In this document: positions 41,757 through 54,571 of the stretch, in pieces | How positions within the stretch are numbered: the stretch's first letter is position 1 | How the letters are laid out: each line of letters opens with the position of its first letter | NCBI GenBank assembly: GCA_030323885.1 | Contig: CM059193.1 | Span: forward strand, 94,976,852-95,040,851 | Length of the DNA stretch: 64,000 nt | Source of the DNA: Branchipolynoe longqiensis | Taxonomy: Eukaryota > Annelida > Polychaeta > Phyllodocida > Polynoidae | Direction: 5' to 3' | The notes under the pieces: generated by a model | The model's input: only the letters and a program-made list of their open reading frames with translations | The model's database searches: none | Told to the model about the DNA's origin: nothing | Made by a program: the position numbers and the translations under genes

Positions 41757-44700
41757 TGTTGACTGACTGTTGACGTGATATAAACATGAATACAGACTGA
41801 ATGTTGACATGATATAAACATGAATACAGACTGAATGTTGACGTGATATAAACATGAATACAGACTGAATGTTGATATGATATAAACATGAATACAGACT
41901 GAATGTTGACATGATATAAACATGAATACATACTGAATGTTGACATGATATAAACATGAATACATACTGAATGTTGACGTGATATAAACATGAATACAGA
42001 CTGAATGTTGACATGATATAAACATGAATACAGACTGAATGTTGACATGATATATAACTGAATACAGACTGAATGTTGACATGATATAAACATGAATACA
42101 TACTGAATGTTGACATGATATAAACATGAATACAGACTGAATGTTGACATGATATAAACATGAATACAGACTGAATGTTGACATGATATAAACATGAATA
42201 CATACTGAATGTTGACATGATATATAACTGAATACAGACTGAATGTTGACATGATATAAACATGAATACAGACTGAATGTTGACATGATATAAACATGAA
42301 TACATACTGAATGTTGACGTGATATAAACATGAATACAGACTGAATGTTGACATGATATAAACATGAATACATACTGAATGTTGACGTGATATAAACATG
42401 AATACAGACTGAATGTTGACGTGATATAAACATGAATACATACTGAATGTTGACATGATATAAACATGAATACATACTGAATGTTGACATGATATAAACA
42501 TGAATACATACTGAATGTTGATATGATATAAACATGAATACAGACTGAATGTTGACATGATATATTACTGAATATAGACTGAATGTTGATATGATATAAA
42601 CATGAATACAGACTGAATGTTGACATGATATATTACTGAATATAGACTGAATGTTGACATGATATAAACATGAATACATACTGAATGTTGACATGATATA
42701 AACATGAATACAGACTGAATGTTGACATGATATATAACTGAATACATACTGAATGTTGACATGATATATTACTGAATATAGACTGAATGTTGATATGATA
42801 TAAACATGAATACAGACTGAATGTTGACATGATATAAACATGAATACAGACTGAATGTTGACGTGATATAAACATGAATACAGACTGAATGTTGATATGA
42901 TATAAACATAATACGACTGAATGTTGACACTGAAAAGACTGAAGTTGATATGATATAAACATGAATACACTGAATGTTGAAAACATGAACACAATGTGAA
43001 TGTATAAACATGAACACGAGTGACAAACAACACAATGACTGATATAAACATGAATACAACTGAATGTTGACATGATATAAACATGAATACAGACTGAATG
43101 TTGACATGATATAAACAGAATACAACTGAATGTTGACATGATATAAACATGAATACAGACTGAATGTTGAATGATATAACATGAATACAGACTGAATGTT
43201 GACATGATATAAACATGAATACAACTGAATGTTGACTGATATAAACATGAATACAACTGAAGTTGAATGATATAAACATGAATACAGACTGAATGTTGAC
43301 GTGATATAAACATGAATACAGACTGAATGTTGAATGATATAACATAATACATACTGAATGTTGACGTGTTGATATAAACATGAATACAGACTGAATGTTG
43401 ACGTGATATAAACATGAATACAGACTGAATGTTGATATGATATAAACATGAATACATACTGAATGTTGACGTGATATAAACATGAATACAGACTGAATGT
43501 TGATATGATATAAACATGAATACATACTGAATGTTGATAATGATATAAACATGAATACAGACTGAATGTTGATATGATATAAACATGAATACATACTGAA
43601 TGTTGACGTGATATAAACATGAATACAGACTGAATGTTGACGTGATATAAACATGAATACAGACTGAATGTTGATATGATATAAACATGAATACAGACTG
43701 AATGTTGACGTGATATAAACATGAATACAGACTGAATGTTGATATGATATAAACATGAATACAGACTGAATGTTGACATGATATAAACATGAATACAGAC
43801 TGAATGTTGATATGATATAAACATGAATACAGACTGAATGTTGACATGATATAAACATGAATACAGACTGAATGTTGACATGATATAAACATGAATACAG
43901 ACTGAATGTTGATATGATATAAACATGAATACAGACTGAATGTTGACATGATATAAACATGAATACAGACTGAATGTTGACATGATATAAACATGAATAC
44001 AGACTGAATGTTGACATGATATAAACATGAATACAGACTGAATGTTGACATGATATAAACATGAATACAGACTGAATGTTGACATGATATAAACATGAAT
44101 ACATACTGAATGTTGACATGATATAAACATGAATACAGACTGAATGTTGACATGATATAAACATGAATACAGACTGAATGTTGACATGATATAAACATGA
44201 ATACAGACTGAATGTTGAATGATATAAACAAATACGACTGAATTTGATGATATAAACAGAATACATACTGAATGTTGACATGATATAAACATGAATACAT
44301 ACTGAATGTTGACATGATATAAACTGAATACATACTGAATGTTGACTGATATAAACATAATACACTGAAGTGACATGATATAAACATAATACATACTGAA
44401 TGTGACATGATAACTGATATAAACATGAATACATACTGAATGTTGACATGATATATAACTGAATACAGACTGAATGTTGACATGATATAAACATGAATAC
44501 ATACTGAATGTTGACATGATATAAACATGAATACAGACTGAATGTTGACATGATATAACCATGAATACAGACTGAATGTTGACATGATATAAACATGAAT
44601 ACATACTGAATGTTGACATGATATATAACTGAATACAGACAATGTTGACATGATATAAACATAACAACAAAACTAATACATACTGAATGTTGACATGATA

Positions 44701-45730
44701 TAAACAAATACATACTGAATGTTGACATGATATAAACTGAATACATACTGAATGTTGACATGATATAAACATGAATACATACTGAATGTTGACATGATAT
44801 AAACATGAATACATACTGAATGTGATGATACGATAAGACTGAATGTCATATATAACTGAATACATACTGAATGTTGACATGATATAAACATGAATACATA
44901 CTGAATGTTGACATGATATATAACTGAATACAGACTGAATGTTGACATGATATAAACATGAATACATACTGAATGTTGACATGATATATTACTGAATACA
45001 TACTGAATGTTGACATGATATAAACATGAATACATACTGAATGTTGACATGATATATAACTGAATACAGACTGAATGTTGACGTGATATAAACATGAATA
45101 CCGACTGAATGTTGACATGATATAAACATGAATACATACTGAATGTTGACATGATATATTACTGAATACATACTGAATGTTGATATGATATAAACATGAA
45201 TACATACTGAATGTTGACATGATATAAACATGAATACATACTGAATGTTGACATGATATAAACATGAATACAGACTGAATGTTGACTTGATATATAACTG
45301 AATATAGACTGAATGTTGACGTGATATAACCATGAATACATACTGAATGTTGACGTGATATAAACATGAATACAGACTGAATGTTGACATGATATATAAT
45401 TGAATATTGACTGAATGTTGATGTGAATACAGACTGAATTTTGGTGTGATATATAACTGAATACAGACAACTATTGATGTGATATATAACTGAATACAGA
45501 CTGACTATTGACGTGGTATATACATAAATACAGACTGAATGTTGATGTGATATATAACTGAATACAGACTGACTATTGATGTGATATATACATGAATACA
45601 CACTGAATGTTGATGTGATATATACATCAAAACAGACTGAATGTTAACATGATATGCACATGCATACATACTGAATACTACTGTGATATATACCTGAATA
45701 CAGACTGAATGTTGATGTGATATAGACATG
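41757..45730. repeat. 34-bp satellite, ~4 kb
   Basis: About 117 copies of catgatataaacatgaatac, agactgaatgttga, with alternates catact/cagact, gacatg/gacgtg/gatatg and tataaacatg/tatataactg. Since 34 is not a multiple of three, all minus frames read the same 34-residue cycle (YHVNIQSVFMF, ISCQHSVCIHV, YIMSTFSLYSCL), so frames of 279-1030 codons overlap. Units between about 42900-43370, 44215-44425 and 44640-44850 have many 1-6 base deletions. The right edge (45400-45730) is diverged. Confidence 0.98.
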
Positions 45731-46469
45731 AATATAGACTGACAATAATCGGCGTATAAACCGGTTTAGTGATAATCTCCCAGAGAAGGCTTTGTGTTAT
45801 AACCATCTCGCTACGATATGGTAATGCACAAATAAATAGGAATGATATATCTCCCACGTTGCAGCTGGGTGGGAATTATCAATATTTACTGTGGTTGTAT
45901 TTTATATCCACCTAATTAATTACACTGCACATATATACCATTCAAGCGGATGCAGTTGATATACGAGCCCTTTAAATCTGCCTCATCATATAAGAAGGAC
46001 TGAAACGCTTTGCCTGCAGCTCGACCCGGTCTCAGTGGGGTTTTATGTCCGGGGCACATATATCAGGCAGCCTCCCCAACCTTAACTCAAGTCACCCACC
46101 CTCCCCCGCATGCATGTCCCAGTTCCCCACCAGCCCCCAGAGGGAGCCACTCCCACCAGGGGGCGCTCTAAGCCGGTGCGTTGTATATGGGTACAGCGCC
46201 AACTTGTATTGTGGCTAAGTGTTTTATTCTTCAGAGTAGAGCGTCTGTCAGCGCCCAGCTTCTATTCTTCTGCTGTAGACGCTGGCAGATATTTACACCA
46301 ATAAACTTAATGCCGCATGGAGTTGTGAATGGAAATACGCTGTCATGAGTGATGTATATTGACACAACTTAATTGACACTGTCGACAATATATCGATGGC
46401 GGTGTTTTAGAAGTCAGAAGGCAGCCACACGACGGGCTGCCTAGTGTTGGTACACATTGAGTGGGTCAT
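45731..46469. other. low-copy DNA with one strong CTCF-like site
   Basis: AT-rich at first, GC-richer from 46000. No exon recognised; the 64-codon plus frame at 46110-46304 is not supported. Confidence 0.4.
46153..46166 (+). promoter_or_regulatory. CTCF-type site (optimal vertebrate core)
   Basis: ccaccagggggcgc is an exact match to the strongest form of the CTCF core in vertebrates. A single copy lying in non-repetitive sequence. Binding in this organism is inferred. Confidence 0.4.
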
Positions 46470-46790
46470 TGTTTGTTGGGGTTTTATATCCGGCCAACAT
46501 CTAAGGTCATATCATGAAGGGTACCGACTTGTGACAACGCACACTCGTGGCGATGTTATAGTGCTGCCCCACTTGCAAATCAGGCTGCTAGTGCCATGAA
46601 TCAATCACTCAATCATATTATCTTGACATTGAGCTAACCAGTCCTTGCCCTATCCTATTAATGCCCAACACCAGGCTAGGAAGCGACAAGTATCATTTTG
46701 TAACTTATTGGTTTGACTCGACCGGGAACCGACAGTTCTTGCCATTCCACAACTAGTGTATAGTTGCGCTATCGAGCCGACCGCCCATCA
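46470..46790 (-). mobile_element. SINE family A, diverged copy
   Basis: Plus view: ggttttatatccggccaaca, tctaaggtcatatcatgaag, ggtaccgacttgtgacaacg, gagctaaccagtccttgccc, gactcgaccgggaaccgaca. The head is degraded (cgctatcgagccgaccgccc). Confidence 0.78.
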
Positions 46791-47254
46791 TGCAAACACT
46801 CTACCCACGCCTACCTGTCAGTATGGCTCCATGTCTGAGAGGTAAGTACACAATACTACACTCATCCCTCTGGAATCAGAAATCCTGACACTGGTTCATG
46901 TCCGTAAGTTCTTTACTGATTTCGATTATATACAGGTAATGAATCTGATGTACTCACCATGCATACACAGAATAATTTCACCAACCATCCAGCACGTAAC
47001 TTTACCAAACCGTGGTCTAGATTTGATCCTACGTCGACGTCAGAAATTGGTGCATTCATGAAGCATTCCTAATTGCATAGAAGGAATATTCAGTCACTTT
47101 AATAAAGCACGGTCTTGTTGCAGTCTATGTTGTCTGACAATTACTGTGCACGCCAACATTACGTTGAACTGTTATACATCAAACTTTTCTTTTTTCTTGA
47201 AGACTTATACTGCCTATCATAGATAAGTCTGAATAGACTTGTTTTCACCATTAG
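46791..47254. other. low-copy DNA
   Basis: Starts with the dispersed-repeat piece shared with 3250-3550 (cctacctgtcagtatggctc). No gene seen. Confidence 0.4.
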
Positions 47255-47493
47255 ACAGTTTGTCGATAGAAAGACCGGGCCTACACTTTTACCGACCCAA
47301 GGGATTTTTAACCTCCCACACCACATAGACATGGTATGAGAGCAACCCGCCTTTGATGACGCTGTAAGTTATACACAGCGGTGGACATCCAAATTGGCAG
47401 AGGTGGGGGAGGGGATGGGGAAACAAACCATCGACCTTCAGATTAGAAGTCCGACCTAGAAAAAAGTCAGACACTCTAAGCACTCTGCCACAG
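47255..47493 (-). mobile_element. tRNA-derived SINE (family C), full copy
   Basis: Minus strand: the head ctctgtggcagagtgcttag, agtgtctgacttttttctag, gtcggacttctaatctgaag is followed by a body with ccaatttggatgtccacc. The 3' end is gttaaaaatcccttgggtcg, gtaaaagtgtaggcccgg. The head piece at 18715 and the tail piece at 17674 together cover the same order. Confidence 0.82.
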
Positions 47494-47519
47494 AGATGAT
47501 TTCCTCCATGCTTGTTTCA

Positions 47520-47935
47520 GCAGTCACAGTGACAATACTGGAATTCAGCAGTCACAGTGACACTACTTGTTTCAGTAGTCACAGTGGCACTACTGGAATT
47601 CAGCAGTCACAGTGACACTACTTGTTTCAGCAGTCACAGTGACACTACTGGAATTCAGCAGTCAGAGTGACACTACTTGTTTCAGCAGTCACAGTGACAC
47701 TGCTGGAATTCAGCAGTCACAGTGACACTAATGGACTTCAGCAGTCACAGTGACACTAATGGAATTCAGCAGTCACAGTGACACTACTTGTTTCAGCAGT
47801 CACAGTGACACCACTGGAAGTCAGCAGTCACAGTGACACTGCTGGAATTCAGCAGTCACAGTGACACTACTGGAATTCAGCAGTCACAGTGACACTACTG
47901 AAATTCAGCAGTCACAGTGACACTACTGGAAGTTA
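47520..47935. repeat. 28-bp minisatellite
   Basis: About 15 copies of cagcagtcacagtgacacta, ctggaatt, alternating with cttgttt in place of ctggaatt. gtcacagtgac in each unit is an inverted repeat with a one-base centre. Confidence 0.96.
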
Positions 47936-48527
47936 GACAAGTTAGTGTCAAGTCTGATAGTATATAGTGATACTTTCACAATGTCTCCAAATCTATCCAT
48001 GGCTATAATCATCAAGCTATATTGTTTAAATGAGAGGAACTGGAAATCAATAGAAGACGCACATTTGAGCTCGTTCTCTGTTTCCCATCACTCTGTGACG
48101 CATGTAGGACGTGAATGACGTATTTACTGCACAAACCAGTTATGTCCTTACCCTTCAAGTAGTTGAAGTTTTGAATATGTCAGTGATCCTGCTGGTTCTT
48201 AATTTTGTATTTAATTGTTTTATACTTTATTTAGGGGTGGTTTATTTACCCATATCATCTAAGTTCATGGTAGAATGTCTTTTCAATGCTGAACAGTTTC
48301 AGTCATTAATTTGTGGTTTATTGTCTTGAGTGATTTGTTAGTAATATTTGCGCGTGTATTTATCTCAGAGTTACTTAGGAGCTTCCTCATTGTTGATGGG
48401 TAACATGTCAACATACCAAACCTATAATGCACATATTCTCCATTGGTACCAGTGGTGGGTCATTTAGTTAATTCTACATATGACAGTCCAGGTAAACAGT
48501 GACCCTCTAATTCAGATCAGTATAAGT
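47936..48527. other. AT-rich low-copy DNA
   Basis: A 72-codon plus frame (48111-48329, hydrophobic middle) is not recognised and has no ATG at its start. No feature supported. Confidence 0.35.
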
Positions 48528-48722
48528 GAAGAGTTCAGCCGCAAAACCCCATAAACTCCGATCCAAAAGTTGATATTAACGTTGGAATCAAACAAATTAA
48601 TTGTTTTGCATTCATACCTTTCTCTTCATTTCTCAAGAATCATGTCATTAAAAGAAAAGTGGAATTAAGCAGAATTAGAGTTATTTTCAGATAACAATCT
48701 CCAAGTGTAGTGTTTGTTTTTA
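48528..48722 (+). mobile_element. MITE (family 2), copy 1, right end lost
   Basis: Left end gaagagttcagccgcaaaac, then ccgatccaaaagttgatatt, aaaagtggaattaagcagaa, gagttattttcagataac. Each block recurs at 49488-49705, where the right inverted end is kept. Confidence 0.65.
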
Positions 48723-48849
48723 ATATGGCAGTAGATGAATATTGTCGATATATTCATTGATCACACTGGGGATATTTCAATCACAGAGAATTGCTCGCCC
48801 CCAATTGAACTAATCCATTATCTAACATAATGTGAAACACCAGACTCAG

Positions 48850-48970
48850 GTTGTGGCAAGTATACATTTTCAAGTCATTGCTTTGACTCGGTCGGCGTAT
48901 ATTTAAACGTTGCGTTCCCATCTCACGACTGGCGCGACAGGAAGCTGGTGCTTAACACATCCGGCGAAAC
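48850..48970 (-). mobile_element. SINE family A, head-side fragment
   Basis: Plus view: ggcaagtatacattttcaag, tcattgctttgactcggtcg, then a worn antisense head ending ttaacacatccggcgaaacc. Confidence 0.55.
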
Positions 48971-49281
48971 CGCAAGTTATAAATAGCACGCGTGTAAGCC
49001 AGGTCAGGAGGACTGCTGCAGTGGCACTGCTAGCTATGTGCAACGGACCGTTATGGCTTAACCCTGCCTGAGAAGAGGCCTCTGGGATTATCTCTAAGCA
49101 GGCTGGATTAAACCGAAGGGTGCCTCAAGTCCATCTGTTGCCATGGTTTCTAACAGCCCCCCTCCTCCCCAGTCCGCCGCTCCATCCCTCACCACGGCGT
49201 TGGTGACCGTTCTGTCGGCACGTAGCATCTGCGAACAACCTGGACTCCATCCAGAAATAAGCACCTGTGTACTGCTAGTCA
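48971..49281. other. low-copy DNA; short Pro/Ala-rich frame
   Basis: The ATG at 49143 has a strong context (gttgccatgg) and a Pro/Ser/Ala-rich frame that runs into the MITE at 49282, so it is unlikely to be a whole gene. Confidence 0.3.
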
Positions 49282-49428
49282 GGGCCCATATGCATGATCC
49301 GGTGTTAGCTTACACTCGGTGTGTTTGTGCTAACACCACTTCTTGCTTACTGAGTTTTCGCCGCTAAACTAGAAATCCCGTCCAAAACCAGTTTTGGCTC
49401 GCTAACACCGCCCCATGCATACGGGCCC
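49282..49428. mobile_element. ~147-bp MITE
   Basis: gggcccatatgcatgatccg, gtgttagc at the left is mirrored at the right by gctaacaccgccccatgcat, acgggccc. Terminal inverted repeat of about 28 bases with 4-5 differences; no coding content. Confidence 0.72.
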
Positions 49429-49487
49429 AGGGCTCGCTAACAAACTACTACACTACCCGTAACACTACGATACATGTGGAGTGTACA

Positions 49488-49705
49488 GGTGCACAACCAT
49501 GTAATCGCCAATCCAAAAATGGAGATAAACATTGCAATCAAACTGTCCAAAACTGTATTTATTATATTCCTACATTTTTGTTCATTGCTCCATGATTATA
49601 GGAAAAGTAGAATTAGTGACAATTAAAATGATTTTCAGTTAAAAATCTGTTATTTAAACAACATTCTTCGATTGGTGTTTACGTGGTTTTGTGCCTGAAC
49701 TCTTC
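49488..49705 (+). mobile_element. MITE (family 2), copy 2
   Basis: Left end ggtgcacaaccatgtaatcg, ccaatcc. The right end cgattggtgtttacgtggtt, ttgtgcctgaactcttc is its imperfect inverse. Internal blocks are shared with 48528-48722. Confidence 0.68.
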
Positions 49706-49754
49706 AAGGATGAACCTACAGACGATTGTCAGCAACAAGAACCCCATAGATGCC

Positions 49755-50022
49755 TGACTTATCAATTGATACTTGTCGCTTCCTAGCCAGCTTCTTGCTT
49801 CCTAGCTCGGCATTATTAGGATAGGGCAGGGAATGGTTGGCTCAGTGTCAGGATACTGTGACTGAGTGGGATATTAGGCCACTGTTCTAGTGGCTTCGTC
49901 TCCAAGAAATACAGCACTATAAAGCCGCCATGAGTGCACACTGTCACAAGTCGGTACCCATCCTGATATGACCTTAAATGTTGACAGGACGTACACCTCC
50001 AACAACCACTCAACGAACCAAC
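49755..50022 (+). mobile_element. SINE family A, 5'-truncated plus copy
   Basis: gatacttgtcgcttcctagc, ggctcagtgtcaggatactg, gtgcacactgtcacaagtcg, gtacccatcctgatatgacc, ttaaatgttgacaggacgta, then caacaaccactcaacgaacc. No tRNA head remains. Confidence 0.82.
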
Positions 50023-50619
50023 CAACCCCGGAGATGCCGACGTCTCCCTTCTCACGTAGTTCATCTCATATTACCGGAAGTGGTCAGCTTAGCCCTTACC
50101 AAAAAAGTGTGTGGAGGAGCGGAGTGTCTGGAGGCAGGAGGGCGAGTGGCCCGAGGCGGCCTCGGGGGTGGCTTTGAGGGAAGGAAGCGCGGGCGATTAT
50201 GTAATGGCCAACGGCTAGAGGAGAAAGAGGGGGGGGGGGGTCCTCCCTCGCCTCGCATCAACCGCAATGCGAGCATTACGACCAATGCGACTGTCTCGTG
50301 ACCCCTCAGCAGCCTCCCACATCCATGGTCAGTCATGCATGATGGTGTATTGAGAGAGGCGGAGCGACACTCGCCTGGTCCCCTGTACAACGGGTTTATG
50401 TTGAGATCGTAAATTAGACAGACTAGATGGCGGGATGCCGTAGTAAAGTCTGGGTTCACTGGGCGTTCAGCCATGCGTGACACCGAGTTGGGACGCCATG
50501 TGGCCGCTTGAATTACCGATGTCCGAATGGGTCCCTTGTGTCGGAATTCGAATCTCCGCTCGCCAAAGTTTCATTGCTAACCACGAAAAGGACTGACGTA
50601 CTTTCCAGTTTGAATGATT
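50023..50619. other. GC-rich low-copy DNA with an ETS-type site
   Basis: attaccggaagtggtc at about 50071-50086 contains ACCGGAAGTG, an optimal ETS/GABP site. A 12-G run lies near 50229. A 140-codon minus frame (50061-50483) is open but unrecognised and Pro/Arg-rich at its end. gccatgtggccgcttgaatt ... ggaattcgaatctcc (50495-50570) may be one more worn tRNA-like head. Confidence 0.35.
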
Positions 50620-53600
50620 GACCCATTCACAGCACCACCTATCAGTTCTGTCCTGCATTAATTCCTTCACAGCGCTACCTATCAGTTCTGCCCTGCATTA
50701 ATCCATTCACATCGCCACCTATCAGTTCTGTCCTGCATTAACTCAGTCACAGCACCACCTATCAGTTATGTCCTGCATCAACCCATTCACAGCGCCACCT
50801 GGCAGTTCTGTCCTGCATTAACCCATTCACAGCACCACTTATCAGTTCTGTCCTGCATCAACGCATTCACAGTGCCACATATCAGTTCTGTCCTGCATTA
50901 AACCATTCACAGGACCACCTATCAGTTATGTCCTGCATTAAACCATTCACAGGACCACCTATCAGTTATGTCCTGCATTAAACCATTCACATCGCCACCT
51001 ATCAGTTCTGTCCTGCATTAACCCATTCACAGCACCACATATCAGTTCTGTCCTGCATCAACCCATTCACAGCGCCACCTGTCAGTTATGTCCTGCATTA
51101 AACCATTCACAGCGCCATCTGTCAGTTCTGTCCTGCATTAACTCATTCACAGCACCCCCTATCAGTTCTGTCCTGCATCAACCCATTCACAGCACCACAT
51201 ATCAGTTCTGTCCTGCATCAACCCATTCACAGCACCACTTATCAGTTATGTCCTGCATTAACCAATCCACAGCGCCACCTATCAGTTATGTCCTGCATTA
51301 CACCTTTCACAGCACCACCTGTCAGTTCTGTCCTGCATTAAACCATTCACAGCACCACCTGTCATTTCTGTCCTGCAGTAGACCATTCACAGTGCCACGT
51401 ATCAGTTATGTCCTGCACTAGACCATTCACATGACCACCTGTCAGTTCTGTCCTGCATTAAACCAATCACATGACCACCTATCAGTTATGTGCTGCATTA
51501 AACCATTCACAGGACCACATATCAGTTCTGTCCTGCATTAAACCATTCACAGGGCCACCTATCAGTTATGTCCTGCATTAAACCATTCACAGGACCACCT
51601 ATCAGTTCTGTCCTGCATTAGACCATTCACAGGACCACCTATCAGCTCTGTCCTGCATTAGACCATGCACAGGGCCAACTATCAGTTCTGTCCTGCATCA
51701 ACGCATTCACAGTGCCACCTATCAGTTCTGTCCTGCATTAAACCATTGACAGCGCCACATATCAGGTCTGTCCTGCATCAACGCATTCACAGTGCAACCT
51801 ATCAGTTCTGTCCTGCATTAAACCATTCCCAGGACCCCCTATCAGTTCTGTCCTGCATCAACGCATTCACAGTGCCACCTATCAGTTATGTCCTGCATTA
51901 AACCATTCACAGCACCACCTATCAGTTATGTCCTGCATTAAACCATTCACAGGACCACCTATCAGTTCTGTCCTGCAGTAAACCATTCACAGTGCTACCT
52001 ATCAGTTGTGTCCTGCATTAGACCATTTACATGACCACCTATCAGTTGTGTCCTGCATTAAACCATTCACAGGACCACCTATCAGTTCTGTCCTGCATTA
52101 AACCATTCACAGGACCACCTATCAGTTCTGTCCTGCATTAAACCATTGACAGCACCACCTATCAGTTCTGTCCTGCATTAAACCATTCACAGGACCACCT
52201 ATCAGTTATGTCCTGCATTAAACCATTCACAGCGCCACCTATCAGTTCTGTCCTGCATTAACCCATTCACAGCACCACCTATCAGTTCTGTCCTGCATTA
52301 AACCATTCAGAGGACCACTTATCACTTCTCTACTGCATTAAACCATTCACAGGACCACCTATCAGTTCTGTCCTGCATTAAACCATTCAGAGGACCACTT
52401 ATCACTTCTCTACTGCATTAAACCATTCACAGCACCACCTATCAGTTCTGTCCTGCATTCAACCATTCAGAGGACCACTTATCACTTCTCTACTGCATTA
52501 AACCATTCACAGGACCCCCTATCAGTTCTGTCCTGCATTAGACCATTCACATGACCACCTGTCAGTTCTGTCCTGCAATAACCATTCACAGGACCACCTA
52601 TCAGTTCTGTCCTGCATTAAACCATTCACAGGACCACCTGTCAGTTTTTTCCTGCATTAACCAATTCAGAGCGCCACCTATCAGTTCTGGCCTGCATTAA
52701 ACCATTCACAGGACCACCTATCAGTTCTGTCCTGCATTAAACCATTCACATGACCACCTATCAGTTATGTCCTGCATTATACCATACACAGGACCAAATA
52801 TCAGTTCTGTCCTGCAGTAAACCATTCACAGGACTACCTATCAGTTCTGCCCTGCATTAAACCATTCACAGTGCTACCTATCAGTTATGTCCTGCATTAG
52901 ACCATTCACAGGACCACCTATCAGTTATGTCCTGCATTAAACCATTCACATGACCACCTATCAGTTCTGTCCTGCATTAGACCATTCACAGGACTACCTA
53001 TCAGGTCTGTCCTGCATTAAACCATTCGCAGGACCACCTCTCAGTTCTGTCCTGCATTATACCATTCACAGTGCTACCTATCAGTTAGGTCCTGCATTAG
53101 ACCATTCCCAGGACCACCTATCAGTTCTGCCCTGCATTAGACCATTCAAAGGACCACGTATCAGTTCTGTCCTGCACTAAACCATTCACAGTGCTACCTG
53201 TCAGTTCTGTCCGGCATTAGACCATTCACAGGACCACCTATCAGTTCTGTCCTGCATTAAACCACTCACAGGACCACGTATCAGTTCTGTCCTGCATTAC
53301 ACCATTCACAAGACCGCATATCGGTTATGTCCTGCATTAGACCATTCACAGTGCTACCTATCAGTTCTGTCCTGCATTAGACCATTCACAGGACCACATA
53401 TCAGTCCTGTCCCGCATTAACCCATTCACATGACCACCTATCAGTTATGTCCTGCATTAAACCATTCACAGGACCACCTATCAGTTCTGTCCTGCATTAA
53501 ACCATTCACAGGACCACCTATCAGTTCTGTCCTGCATTAAACCATTTGCATGACCACGTATAAGTTCTGTCCTGCATTAGACCATTCACAGGACCACCTA

Positions 53601-54390
53601 TCCGTTCTGTCCTGCATTAGACCATTCACAGGACCACCTATCAGTTCTATCCTGCATTAAACCATTCACAGTGCCACCTATCAGTTCTGTCCTGCATTAA
53701 GCCATTCACAGGACCACCTATCAGGTATGTACTGCATTAAACCATTCAGAGGACCACTTATCACTTCTCTACTGCATTAGACCATTCACAGGACCACCTA
53801 TCAGTTCTGTCCTGCATTAAACCATTCACAACACCACCTATCAGTTCTGTCCTACATTAACTCATTCACAGCGCCACCTGTCAGTTCTGTCCTGCATTAA
53901 ACCATTCACAGGACCACCTATCAGTTCTGTCCTGCATTAAACCATTCACAGGACCACCTATCAGTTCTGTCCTGCATTACTCCATTCACAGGACCACCTA
54001 TCAGTTCTGTCCTGCATTACACCATTCACAGGACCACCTATCAGTTATGTCCTGCATTAAACCATTCACAGTGCCACCTATCAGTTCTCTCCTGCACTAA
54101 ACCATTCACAGCGCCACCTATCAGTTCTCTCCTGCATTAAACCATTCACAGCCCCACCTATCAGTTCTCTCCTGCATTCAACCATTCACAGCGCCACCTA
54201 TCAGTTCTCTCCTGCATTAAACCATTCACAGCCCCACCTATCAGTTCTCTCCTGCATTCAACCATTCACATTGCCAGCTATCAGCTCACCCATCCATTAA
54301 GCCATTCACACCGCCACCTATCAGGTATGGCCTGCATTAACCCATTCACAGCGCCACCTATCAGTTCACCCTGGCATTGCTCCATTCACA
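50620..54390. repeat. 40-bp satellite, ~3.8 kb
   Basis: About 94 copies of aaaccattcacaggaccacc, tatcagttctgtcctgcatt. Sub-families differ at caggacc/cagcgcc/cagtgct, ttctg/ttatg and aaacc/gacc/accc. A distinctive unit (cagaggaccacttatcactt, ctctactgcatt) recurs at about 52309, 52389, 52469 and 53746, alternating with normal units. The left part is richer in cagcgcc/cagcacc forms, the middle in cagg/cagtgct forms, and the right end in gttctctcctgc forms. Confidence 0.98.
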
Positions 54391-54571
54391 GCGCAACCTA
54401 TCCTCATTTCTCCCATCCCTCTGTTTCCTGTACCTCTCCTCCTCTCAATGTCTCATCCCCTCCTGCTCTCCTGCTCTCCGTATGTGTTTGTGTGTACATG
54501 CATGTTTGTAAGCCTATGTACGTGCATGTAGATTTGTGTGACACGCATGTGTATGTTTGGATGTATGTGTC
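54391..54571. other. transition to TG-rich region
   Basis: Pyrimidine-rich at 54400-54480, then TG-rich. No feature seen. Confidence 0.4.

Noticed and set aside
41714..44806. 1030-codon minus frame as a giant repetitive protein
   Set aside because: The same 34-residue cycle appears in all minus frames because the DNA unit is 34 bp. There is no start context, no splice site and no non-repeat domain.
50061..50483. 140-codon minus frame as a gene
   Set aside because: The second half is Pro/Arg-rich by GC composition, it overlaps a G run, and no motif is recognised.
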